This document shows positions 15,314 through 24,239 of a stretch of 46,056 bases of DNA, piece after piece. The DNA comes from Clostridia bacterium (GTDB lineage: Bacteria > Bacillota > Clostridia > Oscillospirales > Acutalibacteraceae). Every line of letters begins with the position of its first letter. Positions within the stretch are counted from its first letter, which is position 1. A program made the translations under genes and the position numbers. Under the pieces are notes generated by a model. That model did not search any database. It saw only the letters and a list, made by a program, of their open reading frames with translations, and was not told the origin of the DNA. Location: NCBI GenBank assembly GCA_017397105.1, contig JAFQKF010000004.1, forward strand, positions 1 through 46,056, in the 5' to 3' direction.

Positions 15314-16920
15314 AAAACATATCGTTTAAACTTAAAATAGCTCTCTGGACAACGTTACTGATTACCGCAGTCTGCACCGTAAGTATTACGGGGCTCATTG
15401 CAACCAGTCACGTTATGACAACCAGAGAGACCAAGCAGAGGCTCATATCCGCCGTTGAAAGAAACGCTGATGAAATTGAATATAAAAACGGTATTCTTGA
15501 GATAGAAAACGATTTTCTTTTTTATTCGGAAGGTATTTATTTTGACGTTTACCATATGGACAACGGCGGCAGCTGGCAATGCGTTGACGGAAAAATCCCG
15601 TTCAATCTTTCTTCAAATCCAAACAACGGTCAACCCGTTAAATGCACCCCTGAGAATGAAACAGAATACTATTTTTATGATGTATTAATCAACTTTAATA
15701 AGTACGAATATGAAATCGATGCTTTCTCGGGGCAGATAATAAAATATGAAGCAGGCTCTGCGCACGATGCCGCGCTTACCCCGAAAGAATACTCTGTGAT
15801 AAGCTTTCAGAACGGAATCGACACCGAGCAGGCAATAGAAATTGCTCTTGAACACGCAGGTGCCTCAAAAGAAACGGCAAAAATTGTTAACGTTGAGTTA
15901 CCCGGATACTCTGACAGACAGGTTTTCAGCGTAGAATTCACCGACTCCGCACCGCATTACAACAGCGTTTTTGTAAGAGGTCTTGTGCTTGCCAATCCCG
16001 TCACATCGGTGCTTGGCACGGTCACAAAAGCCATAATTTATATTCTGCCTCTGTTTGTCATTCTCGCCGCAGCAGGAGCATATCTGCTTGCCAAGAAAAC
16101 AATGAAGCGTGTTGAAAGCATCAGCAATTCGGCACGCAGTATAAACGACGGTAAGGATTTGTCGCAAAGAATCAAAGTTGAAGGCGGTAACGATGAAATA
16201 TCCGACCTCGCTGACACTTTCAACAGTATGCTTGAAAGACTTCAGACCTCCTTTGAAAGTGAAAAGCAATTCACCTCCGATGCTTCTCACGAGCTGCGCA
16301 CTCCCCTTGCCGTTATCAAAGCGGAATGTGAATACGCAATGAGTCCAAACGCAGACGGTTCAGAAAAGGAAGAAGCCTTCGTTTCCATAAACGAGCAAAC
16401 AGACAAAATGACAAGGCTTGTAAGTGCCCTTCTCTCTCTTACAAGAGCTGAGCAAGGAACAAAAAGATTCCGTTTTGAGCTCTCCGATTTAAGCGCGCTA
16501 TCCGCCGATATATGCCGCTCATACAAAACGGAAAAGAATATTCAATTACATTATAATATTAACAGCGGTATTCATCTTGATATGAACGCCGATTTAATCC
16601 GCCATCTGCTTGAAAATCTGATTTCCAACGCAGTGCGCTACGGCAAGGAACGCGGAAACATATGGGTAAACCTTACCGAAGAGGATGATAAAATAATCCT
16701 CGGCGTAAAAGATGACGGAATAGGCATTAAAGAAGATGACCTGCCGAAAATATGGGGCAGATTCTATCGCGCAGACTCCTCAAGAAGCAACAGTGAAGGC
16801 TTCGGGCTCGGGCTTGCTCTTGTTGAAAGGATTGCCGTTCTTCATAACGGAAAAGCGGAGGTAAAATCGGTATTCGGAGAAGGCTCTGAATTCACCGTAA
16901 CTTTTTTCAAAAAAGTTTGA
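15310..16920 (+). CDS. Sensor histidine kinase with a PepSY-like sensor region
   Basis: A 536-residue membrane kinase. Transmembrane helix 1 is about 11-33 and helix 2 about 238-260. The external region between them contains PepSY-like sequence (YEYEIDAFSGQIIKYE, then DTEQAIEIALEHAGAS). Inside follow a HAMP linker, the phosphoacceptor His327 in SDASHELRTPLA, an N box (ENLISNAVRYG), DDGIGI and GFGLGLAL ATP-binding motifs. The start overlaps the regulator stop as ATGA. The downstream lipoprotein has three PepSY domains, so kinase and target share a domain type. The kinase may sense that protein or the same ligand, which is inference. Confidence 0.95.
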   Translation: MKNISFKLKIALWTTLLITAVCTVSITGLIATSHVMTTRETKQRLISAVERNADEIEYKNGILEIENDFLFYSEGIYFDVYHMDNGGSWQCVDGKIPFNLSSNPNNGQPVKCTPENETEYYFYDVLINFNKYEYEIDAFSGQIIKYEAGSAHDAALTPKEYSVISFQNGIDTEQAIEIALEHAGASKETAKIVNVELPGYSDRQVFSVEFTDSAPHYNSVFVRGLVLANPVTSVLGTVTKAIIYILPLFVILAAAGAYLLAKKTMKRVESISNSARSINDGKDLSQRIKVEGGNDEISDLADTFNSMLERLQTSFESEKQFTSDASHELRTPLAVIKAECEYAMSPNADGSEKEEAFVSINEQTDKMTRLVSALLSLTRAEQGTKRFRFELSDLSALSADICRSYKTEKNIQLHYNINSGIHLDMNADLIRHLLENLISNAVRYGKERGNIWVNLTEEDDKIILGVKDDGIGIKEDDLPKIWGRFYRADSSRSNSEGFGLGLALVERIAVLHNGKAEVKSVFGEGSEFTVTFFKKV

Positions 16921-16923
16921 GTT

Positions 16924-16956
16924 TCTAATGATACTTTAATCTTTGCGGGTTAATAT
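16924..16956 (+). promoter_or_regulatory. Response-regulator operator and promoter, site 2
   Basis: TCTAAT (16924-16929), TTTAAT (16935-16940) and -10 TAATAT (16951-16956) repeat the layout of the site at 14581 with identical 11-bp and 16-bp offsets. This places the PepSY gene under the same regulator. Confidence 0.7.
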
Positions 16957-17005
16957 GTAGTCACAGAAAGGGAACACCGATTCCCTCAAAGAAAGGAGTA
17001 TCAAT

Positions 17006-17896
17006 ATGAAAAAGAATTTATTTAAGGTTTCCGCTCTGACTTTATCCGCAGCTCTGCTGCTCACCTTCGCCGCATGCTCGGCAAACACATCCACCACACA
17101 GACCCCCGATAACAACGCTCCCGCTTCCAAAGCGCAGGTTACATCCTCAGCAGTTAAGGAAGTAACGCTTGATGAAGCAATCAACCTTGCTCTTGAACAC
17201 GCAAAGGTTACAAAAGAAGATGCAAAATTCACAAAGACTCAGCTTGACAACGACGACAAAACCGCAAATTACGAAATCGAATTCAACGCAGGCGACAAGG
17301 AGTATGACTATGAGGTTGCCGTAAGCGACGGAAGAATCCTCAAAAGCGAAGTTGAAGCGTTGCGCTCCGCACCTGCAAAAGTCGATACCACCAAAGCTTC
17401 ACCCGATGCTTCTGAGCCCGCCCCCTCTGCCCCTGCAAAGGAAAATTCAGGCTACATCAGCGTTGACGAAGCAAAGCAGACCGCACTCAAGGCTGCAGGT
17501 GTCGCCGCAGAAGATGCAGTTTTTGAAAAAGCAGAGTTTGACGGCAACGACCTCATCCCCAACTTTGACGTGGAATTCTATGCAAACGGCTACGAATACG
17601 ATTATGAAATCAACGCAAAGGACGGCAAGGTTTTAGCCTCTGAAAAAGAAAAAGAAGCAGGCAAATCAGTCTCCGCCACCGCAGATTACATCACAGCCGA
17701 CAAAGCAAAGGAAATTGCTCTTAACCACGCAGGCTTCAAAAGTGCCGACGTTTCAAGACTTACCGCTACTCTTGATGCCGATGATGCAATCCCCCATTAC
17801 GAGGTTGAATTCAGGGCAGGTCAGTATGAATACGAATATGAAATCAGCGCAAGAAACGGCAACGTAATAGTTGCAGATAAGGAGCTTGATTTCTGA
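17006..17896 (+). CDS. PepSY-repeat lipoprotein
   Basis: A 296-residue predicted lipoprotein. The signal ends in a lipobox-like TFAAC (Cys at about residue 24). After a Thr/Pro-rich linker come three PepSY domains at about 52-115, 148-212 and 225-296. Each starts with a helix such as LDEAINLALEHAKV or ADKAKEIALNHAGF and ends with a strand pair such as YEYDYEINAKDGKVL. PepSY domains are associated with extracellular regulation, often of proteases or in signalling. AAAGGAG precedes the ATG. The operator at 16924 and the kinase with related domains indicate a dedicated signalling target. Its molecular activity is unknown. Confidence 0.92.
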   Translation: MKKNLFKVSALTLSAALLLTFAACSANTSTTQTPDNNAPASKAQVTSSAVKEVTLDEAINLALEHAKVTKEDAKFTKTQLDNDDKTANYEIEFNAGDKEYDYEVAVSDGRILKSEVEALRSAPAKVDTTKASPDASEPAPSAPAKENSGYISVDEAKQTALKAAGVAAEDAVFEKAEFDGNDLIPNFDVEFYANGYEYDYEINAKDGKVLASEKEKEAGKSVSATADYITADKAKEIALNHAGFKSADVSRLTATLDADDAIPHYEVEFRAGQYEYEYEISARNGNVIVADKELDF

Positions 17897-17911
17897 GAAA
17901 AGAGGTAAAAT

Positions 17912-18967
17912 ATGAAAACGGCATCTGACGTTGACAAGGCTTTACAGGTAAAGCCAACCGTATCAAAAGAGGGAACAGAATTCTACAATGTTAATGAACC
18001 TCCGTTCAGAATATACGGAGTGTTTTACGAAAACGGACTGTTCCGCAGAATGCCGGAAGAGATTGCACGCAACACAAACGAAGGAGTTTACGCCCTGCAT
18101 GCCAACACATCGGGCGGCAGGGTGAGATTCCGGACAGACAGTCCGTTTGTTACGGTCTATGCTCAGATGAACGGTATCTGCAAAATGCCGCACTTCGCTC
18201 TCTCCGGCTCGGCAGGCTTTGATATGTATATCAGACAAAACGGAAAAGAACGTTTTTACGGCTCGTTCATCCCCGCGTACGACATTGAAAACGGGTTTGA
18301 AAGCAAGCTTGATTTCAGTACCGCTGAGCTAAAGGAAATCACTGTTAACTTTCCCCTTTACAGTAACGTCAGTTGCCTTCACATAGGAATACGGGAAGGC
18401 GCTCAGCTTCTCCCACCTTCCGATTACCGCACCGAAAAGCCCGTGGTATATTACGGAAGCTCAATAACCCAGGGCGGGTGCGCATCAAGACCGGGTAACG
18501 CTTATCCTTCTATGATTTCAAGGCGCTTTGATACCGACTTCATAAACCTCGGTTTTTCAGGCAGCGGCAAGGCTGAGCAGGTAATAGCAGACTACGTAGC
18601 TTCGCTTGAAATGAGCGTTTTTGTGTATGACTATGACCACAACGCTCCCGACTGTAACCACCTGAAAAACACCCATCAGAGAATGTTTGAAACAGTGCGT
18701 AAAAAGAATCCCGATTTACCTATAATTATGCTTACGTCAACCACGATGGAAAGATTTTTTGACGACCGCGACAAAAGAAAAAGCATCATACGCGCTACAT
18801 ATGAAAACGCACTTGCAAACGAAGACAGAAACGTATATTTTATAGATGCAAACTCTCTTTTCGAGGGCGATGCCGACGGTGCCACGGTAGAGGGCTGCCA
18901 CCCCAACGACCTCGGCTTCAAATACCTTGCTGATGCAATCGGCGAAGTGCTCCAAAAACTGATATAA
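17912..18967 (+). CDS. Two-domain SGNH/GDSL hydrolase
   Basis: A 351-residue cytoplasmic-looking protein with no signal peptide. The N-terminal 160 residues form a beta-rich domain, and the C-terminal part is an SGNH hydrolase: block I YYGSSITQGG with the nucleophile Ser, block II-like FINLGFSGSGKAE, block V near EGCHPNDLG with the catalytic His. Relatives deacetylate sugars or carry out other ester hydrolysis. The residue three before the His is Glu where Asp is usual. The gene starts 15 bp after the PepSY gene behind AAAGAGG and ends in a terminator, so it is probably in the same regulated operon. The substrate is unknown. Confidence 0.85.
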   Translation: MKTASDVDKALQVKPTVSKEGTEFYNVNEPPFRIYGVFYENGLFRRMPEEIARNTNEGVYALHANTSGGRVRFRTDSPFVTVYAQMNGICKMPHFALSGSAGFDMYIRQNGKERFYGSFIPAYDIENGFESKLDFSTAELKEITVNFPLYSNVSCLHIGIREGAQLLPPSDYRTEKPVVYYGSSITQGGCASRPGNAYPSMISRRFDTDFINLGFSGSGKAEQVIADYVASLEMSVFVYDYDHNAPDCNHLKNTHQRMFETVRKKNPDLPIIMLTSTTMERFFDDRDKRKSIIRATYENALANEDRNVYFIDANSLFEGDADGATVEGCHPNDLGFKYLADAIGEVLQKLI

Positions 18968-18974
18968 ATAAAAG

Positions 18975-19014
18975 CAGGCTGTATCCGTGCAAAAAAGCAC
19001 AACGATACAGCCTG
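18975..19014 (+). terminator. Terminator after the SGNH hydrolase gene
   Basis: CAGGCTGTATC (18975-18985) pairs with GATACAGCCTG (19004-19014), with an inner GTGC/GCAC pair, followed by TTATTCTTTT. It ends the two-component/PepSY/SGNH block. Confidence 0.85.
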
Positions 19015-19066
19015 TTATTCTTTTACGCAAAGCTTTGTAAAATCAGTCAATTAATTTTTGAATTTT

Positions 19067-19564
19067 TTAAGATTCCCCTTTATGCCATTTCACCAAATCA
19101 CAGTATCTGCCCCTGAAATGAAAACTGCGCCCGTTTTTATTCATACCGACCTGAGAAAGCCCGAGATGCCTGAGAATCCCTGCTGATTTCAGGTTTTCTT
19201 TGTTGGCATAGGCTTCCACAAACTCCAAATCCTCTCCGATGTTTTCAATAAGAAAACCGAAAAGATTTCTGAAAACATTCGTACTCTGATATTCGGGCTT
19301 GAACTGAATTTCTTCCATCATAAAAGTACTTTCGCTTGCGTAGTACTGAAAGAAGCCGATGATATCTTCTTCATCTTTAATCAGAACTATCTGCCGCTTG
19401 TCACGTGTGAGACCGTCACTTACGGCATCGTACCAGCACCTGAAATCCTCTGCCCTTGTATTGCCCGTAGGGGCAATTTTTTCCATATTGTCGGCAAGAA
19501 TATCAAAGATTTCATTTGCAACAGACAAAAAATCGGGCTTATTCAAGTATTCAAAGTGAATCAT
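19067..19564 (-). CDS. GNAT-family N-acetyltransferase-like protein
   Basis: A 165-residue protein with GNAT-like organisation. There is an N-terminal helical part, a strand region IVLIKDEEDIIGFFQYYA, the segment MMEEIQFKPEYQ before the acetyl-CoA loop, and a late AYANKENLKSAGILRHLGL, which is the usual end of the fold. The pyrophosphate-binding loop is degenerate (QSTNVFRNL rather than Q/RxxGxG/A), so activity is uncertain. It is separated from the ten-gene operon further right by an inverted-repeat element. The ATG at 19564 has GAGG about ten bases upstream. The substrate cannot be predicted. Confidence 0.75.
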   Translation of the reverse strand: MIHFEYLNKPDFLSVANEIFDILADNMEKIAPTGNTRAEDFRCWYDAVSDGLTRDKRQIVLIKDEEDIIGFFQYYASESTFMMEEIQFKPEYQSTNVFRNLFGFLIENIGEDLEFVEAYANKENLKSAGILRHLGLSQVGMNKNGRSFHFRGRYCDLVKWHKGES

Positions 19565-19641
19565 AAAATCTCAACCTCTGTATAACAAAAGATTGCACAA
19601 GCTTTTTCTTCAAAAAGCATTTTGATATTTTGTTAATTAAA

Positions 19642-19924
19642 GTATACTTTGATTAACAGCAACACATAAGTCTGAAATGTAATAATATCACGCACATACG
19701 GGCATTTTTCTCTTTGACATACGCTCGTATGCCTGCATCGAAGAAATGCCCGTCTGCACGCAATCTCTTGCATTTCAGATGCGAAGCAGTTTTGAAATAG
19801 AAGATTTTTGTCTCAGCAAGGCGAAAATCTGAAGAAATACGGGGTTATTTCAAAGATTTTTAACGCGGCTGAGGCGGAAAGATTCCTTTCAAAACCTTAT
19901 GGCTTGCTGTTAATCAAAGTATAC
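19642..19924. mobile_element. MITE-like inverted-repeat element, about 283 bp
   Basis: The two ends (19642-19662 and 19904-19924) are perfect 21-bp inverted repeats, each with gtatac at its outer edge, and weaker similarity continues inward to about 40 bp. The interior is packed with smaller inverted repeats, including gggcattt/aaatgccc, catacg/cgtatg and tttgaaata/tatttcaaa, and has no coding capacity. This is the anatomy of a miniature inverted-repeat element. The outside of the left end shows a further near-copy of the tip. The right end overlaps the radical SAM gene and supplies its last codons and stop. Confidence 0.7.
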
Positions 19925-20670
19925 GGTGTATACGAATCTAAGATATCAATTATATCCTGCTTATAGATATTACCGCCGAGGATATAGCCGTTTGCGCTCA
20001 AACAGATTGCACGGATATCCGCAGGGTCTTCCTGATAGGGATTTTTGATTTCTTTTTTCAAATTAAAATATTCGCCAAGGTACTTAATTGCATTTCCGCT
20101 CGGAAAAATTACGTTGCCCTTGCTTGTTTCAATACCCGTATGATTGAACTCAGAAAGTATCTCACGTGTTTTGTCGTTATACGGATTATCATCATCGGAA
20201 CTCACAAGCCACGCAGGGTGAACCTGCAATTTAACACCGTGAACGTTAACTGCATCTGCAAACGCCTTAACGTATTCAAGCGGAATTGTTTCCTGATGAA
20301 AAGCATCAACCGAAAGCAGAATCTCATTGACACCGCTTTTAATTATCTTTTGAGCAACATTTTTTATTTCATCATAATCTTTGCTGAAATATCCGTTGGT
20401 TATCAGTTGCCTTTGAGGGATACTCATTTCTCTTGCGGCTTTATGGATTTCACAAACAGTTTCGCAGCAGAGCAAAGGCTCACCGCCAAATGTCATAACG
20501 GATTTAATGTTGTATTCTTTTGCAATTTTACGCACGGCATCAGATGCCAGAGCTTTATCAATTCTGTCGTTGCTCTTATGTTCACCCTGCGAGCAGTGTT
20601 TGCACTTCCCCGTGCAAGCCATAGTAACAACAAACTCTATTCGGTTAAGATTTTTCAGATATTTATTCAT
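19897..20670 (-). CDS. Radical SAM protein, C-terminus overwritten by the repeat element
   Basis: A 257-residue radical SAM enzyme. The 4Fe-4S cluster motif is CTGKCKHC (about residues 19-26), followed by the SAM-binding FGGEPLL and LSVDAFHQE. There is no classical SPASM cluster; late Cys residues are few (AICLSANG). The last nine or so codons (PYTLINSKP, stop) lie inside the inverted-repeat element, so the native C-terminus was probably replaced. It is the last gene of the operon, starting 1 bp after the kinase-GNAT fusion stop. The substrate is unknown. Similar small proteins act in peptide or cofactor modification, but nothing here fixes that. Confidence 0.85.
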   Translation of the reverse strand: MNKYLKNLNRIEFVVTMACTGKCKHCSQGEHKSNDRIDKALASDAVRKIAKEYNIKSVMTFGGEPLLCCETVCEIHKAAREMSIPQRQLITNGYFSKDYDEIKNVAQKIIKSGVNEILLSVDAFHQETIPLEYVKAFADAVNVHGVKLQVHPAWLVSSDDDNPYNDKTREILSEFNHTGIETSKGNVIFPSGNAIKYLGEYFNLKKEIKNPYQEDPADIRAICLSANGYILGGNIYKQDIIDILDSYTPYTLINSKP

Positions 20671-20671
20671 T

Positions 20672-21610
20672 TTATATCCTTTTCATCAGCTTAAAATACT
20701 CGCCGTCTTCGTCGGCACCGTCAAACAGCACTTGCGTGAATCCGTATTTTTTATATAAATGCAGGGCATTGACGTTATCTTTATCAACGCCTATCGTCAT
20801 TTCCGAATATCCCATTTCTTTTGCTTTTGCTATAAGAAATTCAAGAATTTCACTGCCGATGCCGCGGTTTCTGTATTCCTTTTTAACTATCATTCTTGAA
20901 ACGTAAATGCGTTTATCGGGGATAGTGTAATCGGGATCGCCTGCATCCGTAACCAAAGCACCTTCACCTATGAATTCGCCGTTTATTTTGTAAATGAACA
21001 CAAGGCGGTTGCCTGACTTTATCTCATCAAGCCATTTATCGGCAAACGGTTGAGATTTCATATTCCAGATATTTGAGCATTTGTGATAATCTTCGGGAAC
21101 GAGAGGATCAATTGTAATTTGTTTATCCGTAAAGTTTTCCATAAACTCATTCACCTGCCGTTTTGTTTTGAGCACAACGGTTTTATCTTTATATTTCTCA
21201 GCAATTTCTGCATATGTCTGCCGTCTTTCCCTGTTTCTGCAGCCGAACAGCGTAAACTTAACAAACCACCAATTCAAATCATTATTGTAACCGTCTGCTT
21301 TGCGTGATTTTGTCCTTTTTACCGCGCGGTAAAAACAAGTCAGCCGATTAAGCAAAATCAGCACAATCATATCCGCGCTTTCAAGCCGTTCATCATAAAG
21401 CAGATATTTATAATAGCCGTCAATTATCCAGCAGTCCTTTGCCATAAATTCCGAGACCTGCGGCAATACAAGTGAATCGTCAATCGGTTTCCATTCCTTA
21501 TCCCACTTAATCTCATCAAGATGAAGAACGGGGATATTTTTCTTTTCGGATATATAATCTGACAGATACGTTTTACCGCTGCCTGCATATCCCAAAACAG
21601 CTATTTTCAT
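20672..21610 (-). CDS. P-loop kinase-like / GNAT acetyltransferase fusion
   Basis: A 312-residue two-domain protein. Residues 1-165 resemble the adenylate-kinase-like 'topology modulation' (FlaR) family: Walker A GYAGSGKT at 7-14, LDEIKW, WIIDGYY and a lid-like basic segment. Residues 168-312 are a GNAT domain with the acetyl-CoA loop EYRNRGIGSEIL and a C-terminal NALHLYKKYGF. The start overlaps the preceding stop by ATGA. Separate single-domain relatives of both halves occur in the same operon (25409, 25897), so a fusion of operon members is plausible. It may phosphorylate or acetylate a small molecule; the substrate is unknown. Confidence 0.85.
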   Translation of the reverse strand: MKIAVLGYAGSGKTYLSDYISEKKNIPVLHLDEIKWDKEWKPIDDSLVLPQVSEFMAKDCWIIDGYYKYLLYDERLESADMIVLILLNRLTCFYRAVKRTKSRKADGYNNDLNWWFVKFTLFGCRNRERRQTYAEIAEKYKDKTVVLKTKRQVNEFMENFTDKQITIDPLVPEDYHKCSNIWNMKSQPFADKWLDEIKSGNRLVFIYKINGEFIGEGALVTDAGDPDYTIPDKRIYVSRMIVKKEYRNRGIGSEILEFLIAKAKEMGYSEMTIGVDKDNVNALHLYKKYGFTQVLFDGADEDGEYFKLMKRI

Positions 21611-23490
21611 TCTGCCACCTCTTTAATCAGCTCAAAAACTGCAGTGCCGTGCTTTTTCATATCAATCAAAATAACGTCTGTTTCACACTCGGCAAAATCT
21701 GCACCAAAAAGCGGTGCAACCCTATATTTTGAGGGCAAGGATATTTTAACCTCCCCGTCATTCACGCTATGAATTGAGAGGAAGCCTTCACCGCAATAAA
21801 TAACGTTACCGTCAGTATTATAGCAATGAACACCTGATGATATAAGGAAATTACGAAGCTCCGCTACTGAATAAAACGGCTTTTCCTTGCTTGCCTGAAT
21901 ATAGGAAACATTCAGCTTTTCGCACATTTCAACTGCGGATTTGCCGCTTTGTGACGGTATGGGTGCGGCAAAAATTGCCGCTCGGTATTTATGGAGCACT
22001 CTTGCGGCATCTTCAACCATACAAAGGTCAAACGGAATACCCGTGTTACCCAGCGCTTTCCTTATAATGTTCACGCTGTGGCAAAGCTGACTGCCGCGAG
22101 GATTATTGAGATATGCCTTTTCGTCAACAAACAAAACCGTCTGCGCGCAGGGATAATCCGCAGATTTCTTATCTTTTGACGCTTCGGCAGCAGCTTTCAT
22201 TTTTTTAAGCTCTGCCATAATCTCTGCATCGTGATACCAGCCGCCCCACATATCAAACCACCACACGCCTGACCCCTTTGTAATCTGATGAGCAAAAGCC
22301 TTGCGTATGGCAGAGAGTGAAAGCTCAGGTGTATCGGGTCCGCTCCATACGGTTTTGTTGCCGTTTTCATCTAAGGTATTATAGATATTATCGGGATATC
22401 TGCCGCTTCGGGAATCCTGCATTCTGCGGGTGAGATGCGTTCTTATATCACACTCAACAAAATAGAGCTTGCCGTGATTTTTAACCGATTCACTTGCAAG
22501 CATATCTCCCCAGTCAACGCCGAGATTCCTGTTATCATCATAGCCGCAGGGGGATGAGAAAAAGTCTATATACGGAGAATCAACGATAAATCTCAAGCCG
22601 TGAAGCCCCCAGAGATAATCATTCACAAAAGCGTTATATCCGTAAAAAACGCCCACAATCTGCTCGCCGTTTATATGTTCTTTAAGAACTCTTGCGAAAT
22701 GCTCAACGGTTTTTGCAGTCATTTCTCCGCAGAATTCGCCGTATCTGACGGCGGTTTCGTTGAAATCGCCGCAAAAATCCGATTTGGAGAGCGTCGGAAT
22801 ATCGGTTATACCGTATCTTTCTTTCATCCACGCGCTGAATTTACGCAGCGACACATCCGAAAAAGATCCGAAAAGATCGTGATGAATCCACTCCTGCGTA
22901 GTGCCGCCGCAAAGCTGATAGCCTGCTATTGAGTGAGCATATTCTGCAGAACGTATATGGGAAACAAGAGTGCAAAGGAGCTTGGCACCGTCACGGAGAA
23001 ACGCATCAGAATAAAGAGATTCCCTTGAGCCATGCGGAGTTTCAACCGTTTCGTCGGAATGATTTTTAATCCATTTACGCGGCATTGCAATATTGATTCT
23101 CGGGAAAACAAACGCATCCGGGCACTCCGAAAGTATGCGGCGCACAGCACCGTCAAACTCGGAATAATCGGGCTTATCCCGCTCAAACACACCCGTTAAA
23201 AACGGAGTAAACCCCGTAGCGTTATTTATTGGCAAATCAGTAAATGAAACATTCACAAAGAACATTCTGTATCCGCTTTTAATAAAATCGGAGTATTCGC
23301 CGCATTCTTCAAAATACGTTGTATACGCAAACGGAGCGTGGAGATTTCCGTTGACGGAAATAAAAGGCTTGCCATTTTTAACTTCAATCTGTGTTTTCAG
23401 CATATCAGTCAGCAAACATTCACACTCATCTTCCGTCAACCCGCCCTTGGTTTCTGAATCTATTTCAGTGTATTTTAACATTTCCCTCAT
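21607..23490 (-). CDS. Putative cytoplasmic glycoside hydrolase, beta-galactosidase-like
   Basis: A 627-residue protein without a signal peptide that looks like a clan GH-A TIM barrel with a C-terminal glutamine-amidotransferase-like domain, as in GH42 beta-galactosidases. The barrel runs to about 430, with a candidate acid/base Glu in GGTTQEW and a candidate nucleophile Glu in FVECDIRTH. The later part (ILFVDEKAYLN..., AAIFAAPIPS) fits the Rossmann-like domain. Assignment to GH42 itself is uncertain. It overlaps both neighbours by ATGA, so it is firmly part of the acetyltransferase/kinase operon, an odd setting for a glycosidase. Confidence 0.6.
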   Translation of the reverse strand: MREMLKYTEIDSETKGGLTEDECECLLTDMLKTQIEVKNGKPFISVNGNLHAPFAYTTYFEECGEYSDFIKSGYRMFFVNVSFTDLPINNATGFTPFLTGVFERDKPDYSEFDGAVRRILSECPDAFVFPRINIAMPRKWIKNHSDETVETPHGSRESLYSDAFLRDGAKLLCTLVSHIRSAEYAHSIAGYQLCGGTTQEWIHHDLFGSFSDVSLRKFSAWMKERYGITDIPTLSKSDFCGDFNETAVRYGEFCGEMTAKTVEHFARVLKEHINGEQIVGVFYGYNAFVNDYLWGLHGLRFIVDSPYIDFFSSPCGYDDNRNLGVDWGDMLASESVKNHGKLYFVECDIRTHLTRRMQDSRSGRYPDNIYNTLDENGNKTVWSGPDTPELSLSAIRKAFAHQITKGSGVWWFDMWGGWYHDAEIMAELKKMKAAAEASKDKKSADYPCAQTVLFVDEKAYLNNPRGSQLCHSVNIIRKALGNTGIPFDLCMVEDAARVLHKYRAAIFAAPIPSQSGKSAVEMCEKLNVSYIQASKEKPFYSVAELRNFLISSGVHCYNTDGNVIYCGEGFLSIHSVNDGEVKISLPSKYRVAPLFGADFAECETDVILIDMKKHGTAVFELIKEVAE

Positions 23491-24230
23491 GCTTTTCTCA
23501 CTTTCACAATCAAAAAGTTCGGCTTGATATATTCCTTTACCCAGGCAGGCACCTTTTCAATTACCCTTTCTTCAGGTGTGGGTTCGCAGACTTTTTCTAT
23601 AACAAATCCTGCTTTGGCAAGTGCGTTTACAATGTTGCTGAAAGTACGGTGATACTTTATAACACCGTCAACATACCAATGGATTCTGCGTTCTCCCGGA
23701 CGGTTGTAATCCGAAAATGTATAGGAAACTTTATTGCCGTTTTCATCTTTATTAAAATGACCTGCCCCGTCAACGGTTGAGGTGATAATCGGATGCTCCT
23801 GCGAAAACAAAAGCTGACCGCCTTCGCTCAGAACGGAATACATATCCTTTACGAAAGCATCGAAATCTTTAACGTAATGAAAAGCAAGCGAACTGTAAAT
23901 GAAATCAAACTTTTCGTCGAGATTTGAAACGTCCGTCATACTCATATTACGGTATTCAATTTTACTGTGTGCTGATTCTTCTTTTGCAACTGCAAGCATT
24001 TTTTCGGATATATCAATGCCGACAACCCTCGTTGCGCCTCTGTTTACGAAATCAATGCAGTTGTGACCGTAACCGCAACCCAGATCAAGAACGGATTTGC
24101 CGTTCAGATCGGGCAGAAGTTTACGCATTGCAGGTTGTTCGATTAAATCATTTGCATTGCAATCGCTGTCACGCAGAGCCTTGTAGCCGCTGAAAAACGT
24201 TTCGTTGTCAAATATGTTTTGTCTGCTCAT
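23487..24230 (-). CDS. SAM-dependent methyltransferase, class I
   Basis: A 247-residue Rossmann-fold methyltransferase. Motif I is SVLDLGCGYGHNC (about 46-58), the acidic end of strand 2 is VVGIDIS, and the motif IV region is FDFIYSSLAFHYV. These match small-molecule methyltransferases of the Methyltransf_11/25 type. The C-terminal half has an added RRIHWYVDGVIKYHRTF segment, probably the substrate side. The stop overlaps the next start by ATGA. It may modify a drug-like or metabolic small molecule; nothing specific can be said. Confidence 0.88.
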   Translation of the reverse strand: MSRQNIFDNETFFSGYKALRDSDCNANDLIEQPAMRKLLPDLNGKSVLDLGCGYGHNCIDFVNRGATRVVGIDISEKMLAVAKEESAHSKIEYRNMSMTDVSNLDEKFDFIYSSLAFHYVKDFDAFVKDMYSVLSEGGQLLFSQEHPIITSTVDGAGHFNKDENGNKVSYTFSDYNRPGERRIHWYVDGVIKYHRTFSNIVNALAKAGFVIEKVCEPTPEERVIEKVPAWVKEYIKPNFLIVKVRKA

Positions 24231-24239
24231 ATTTTCACC

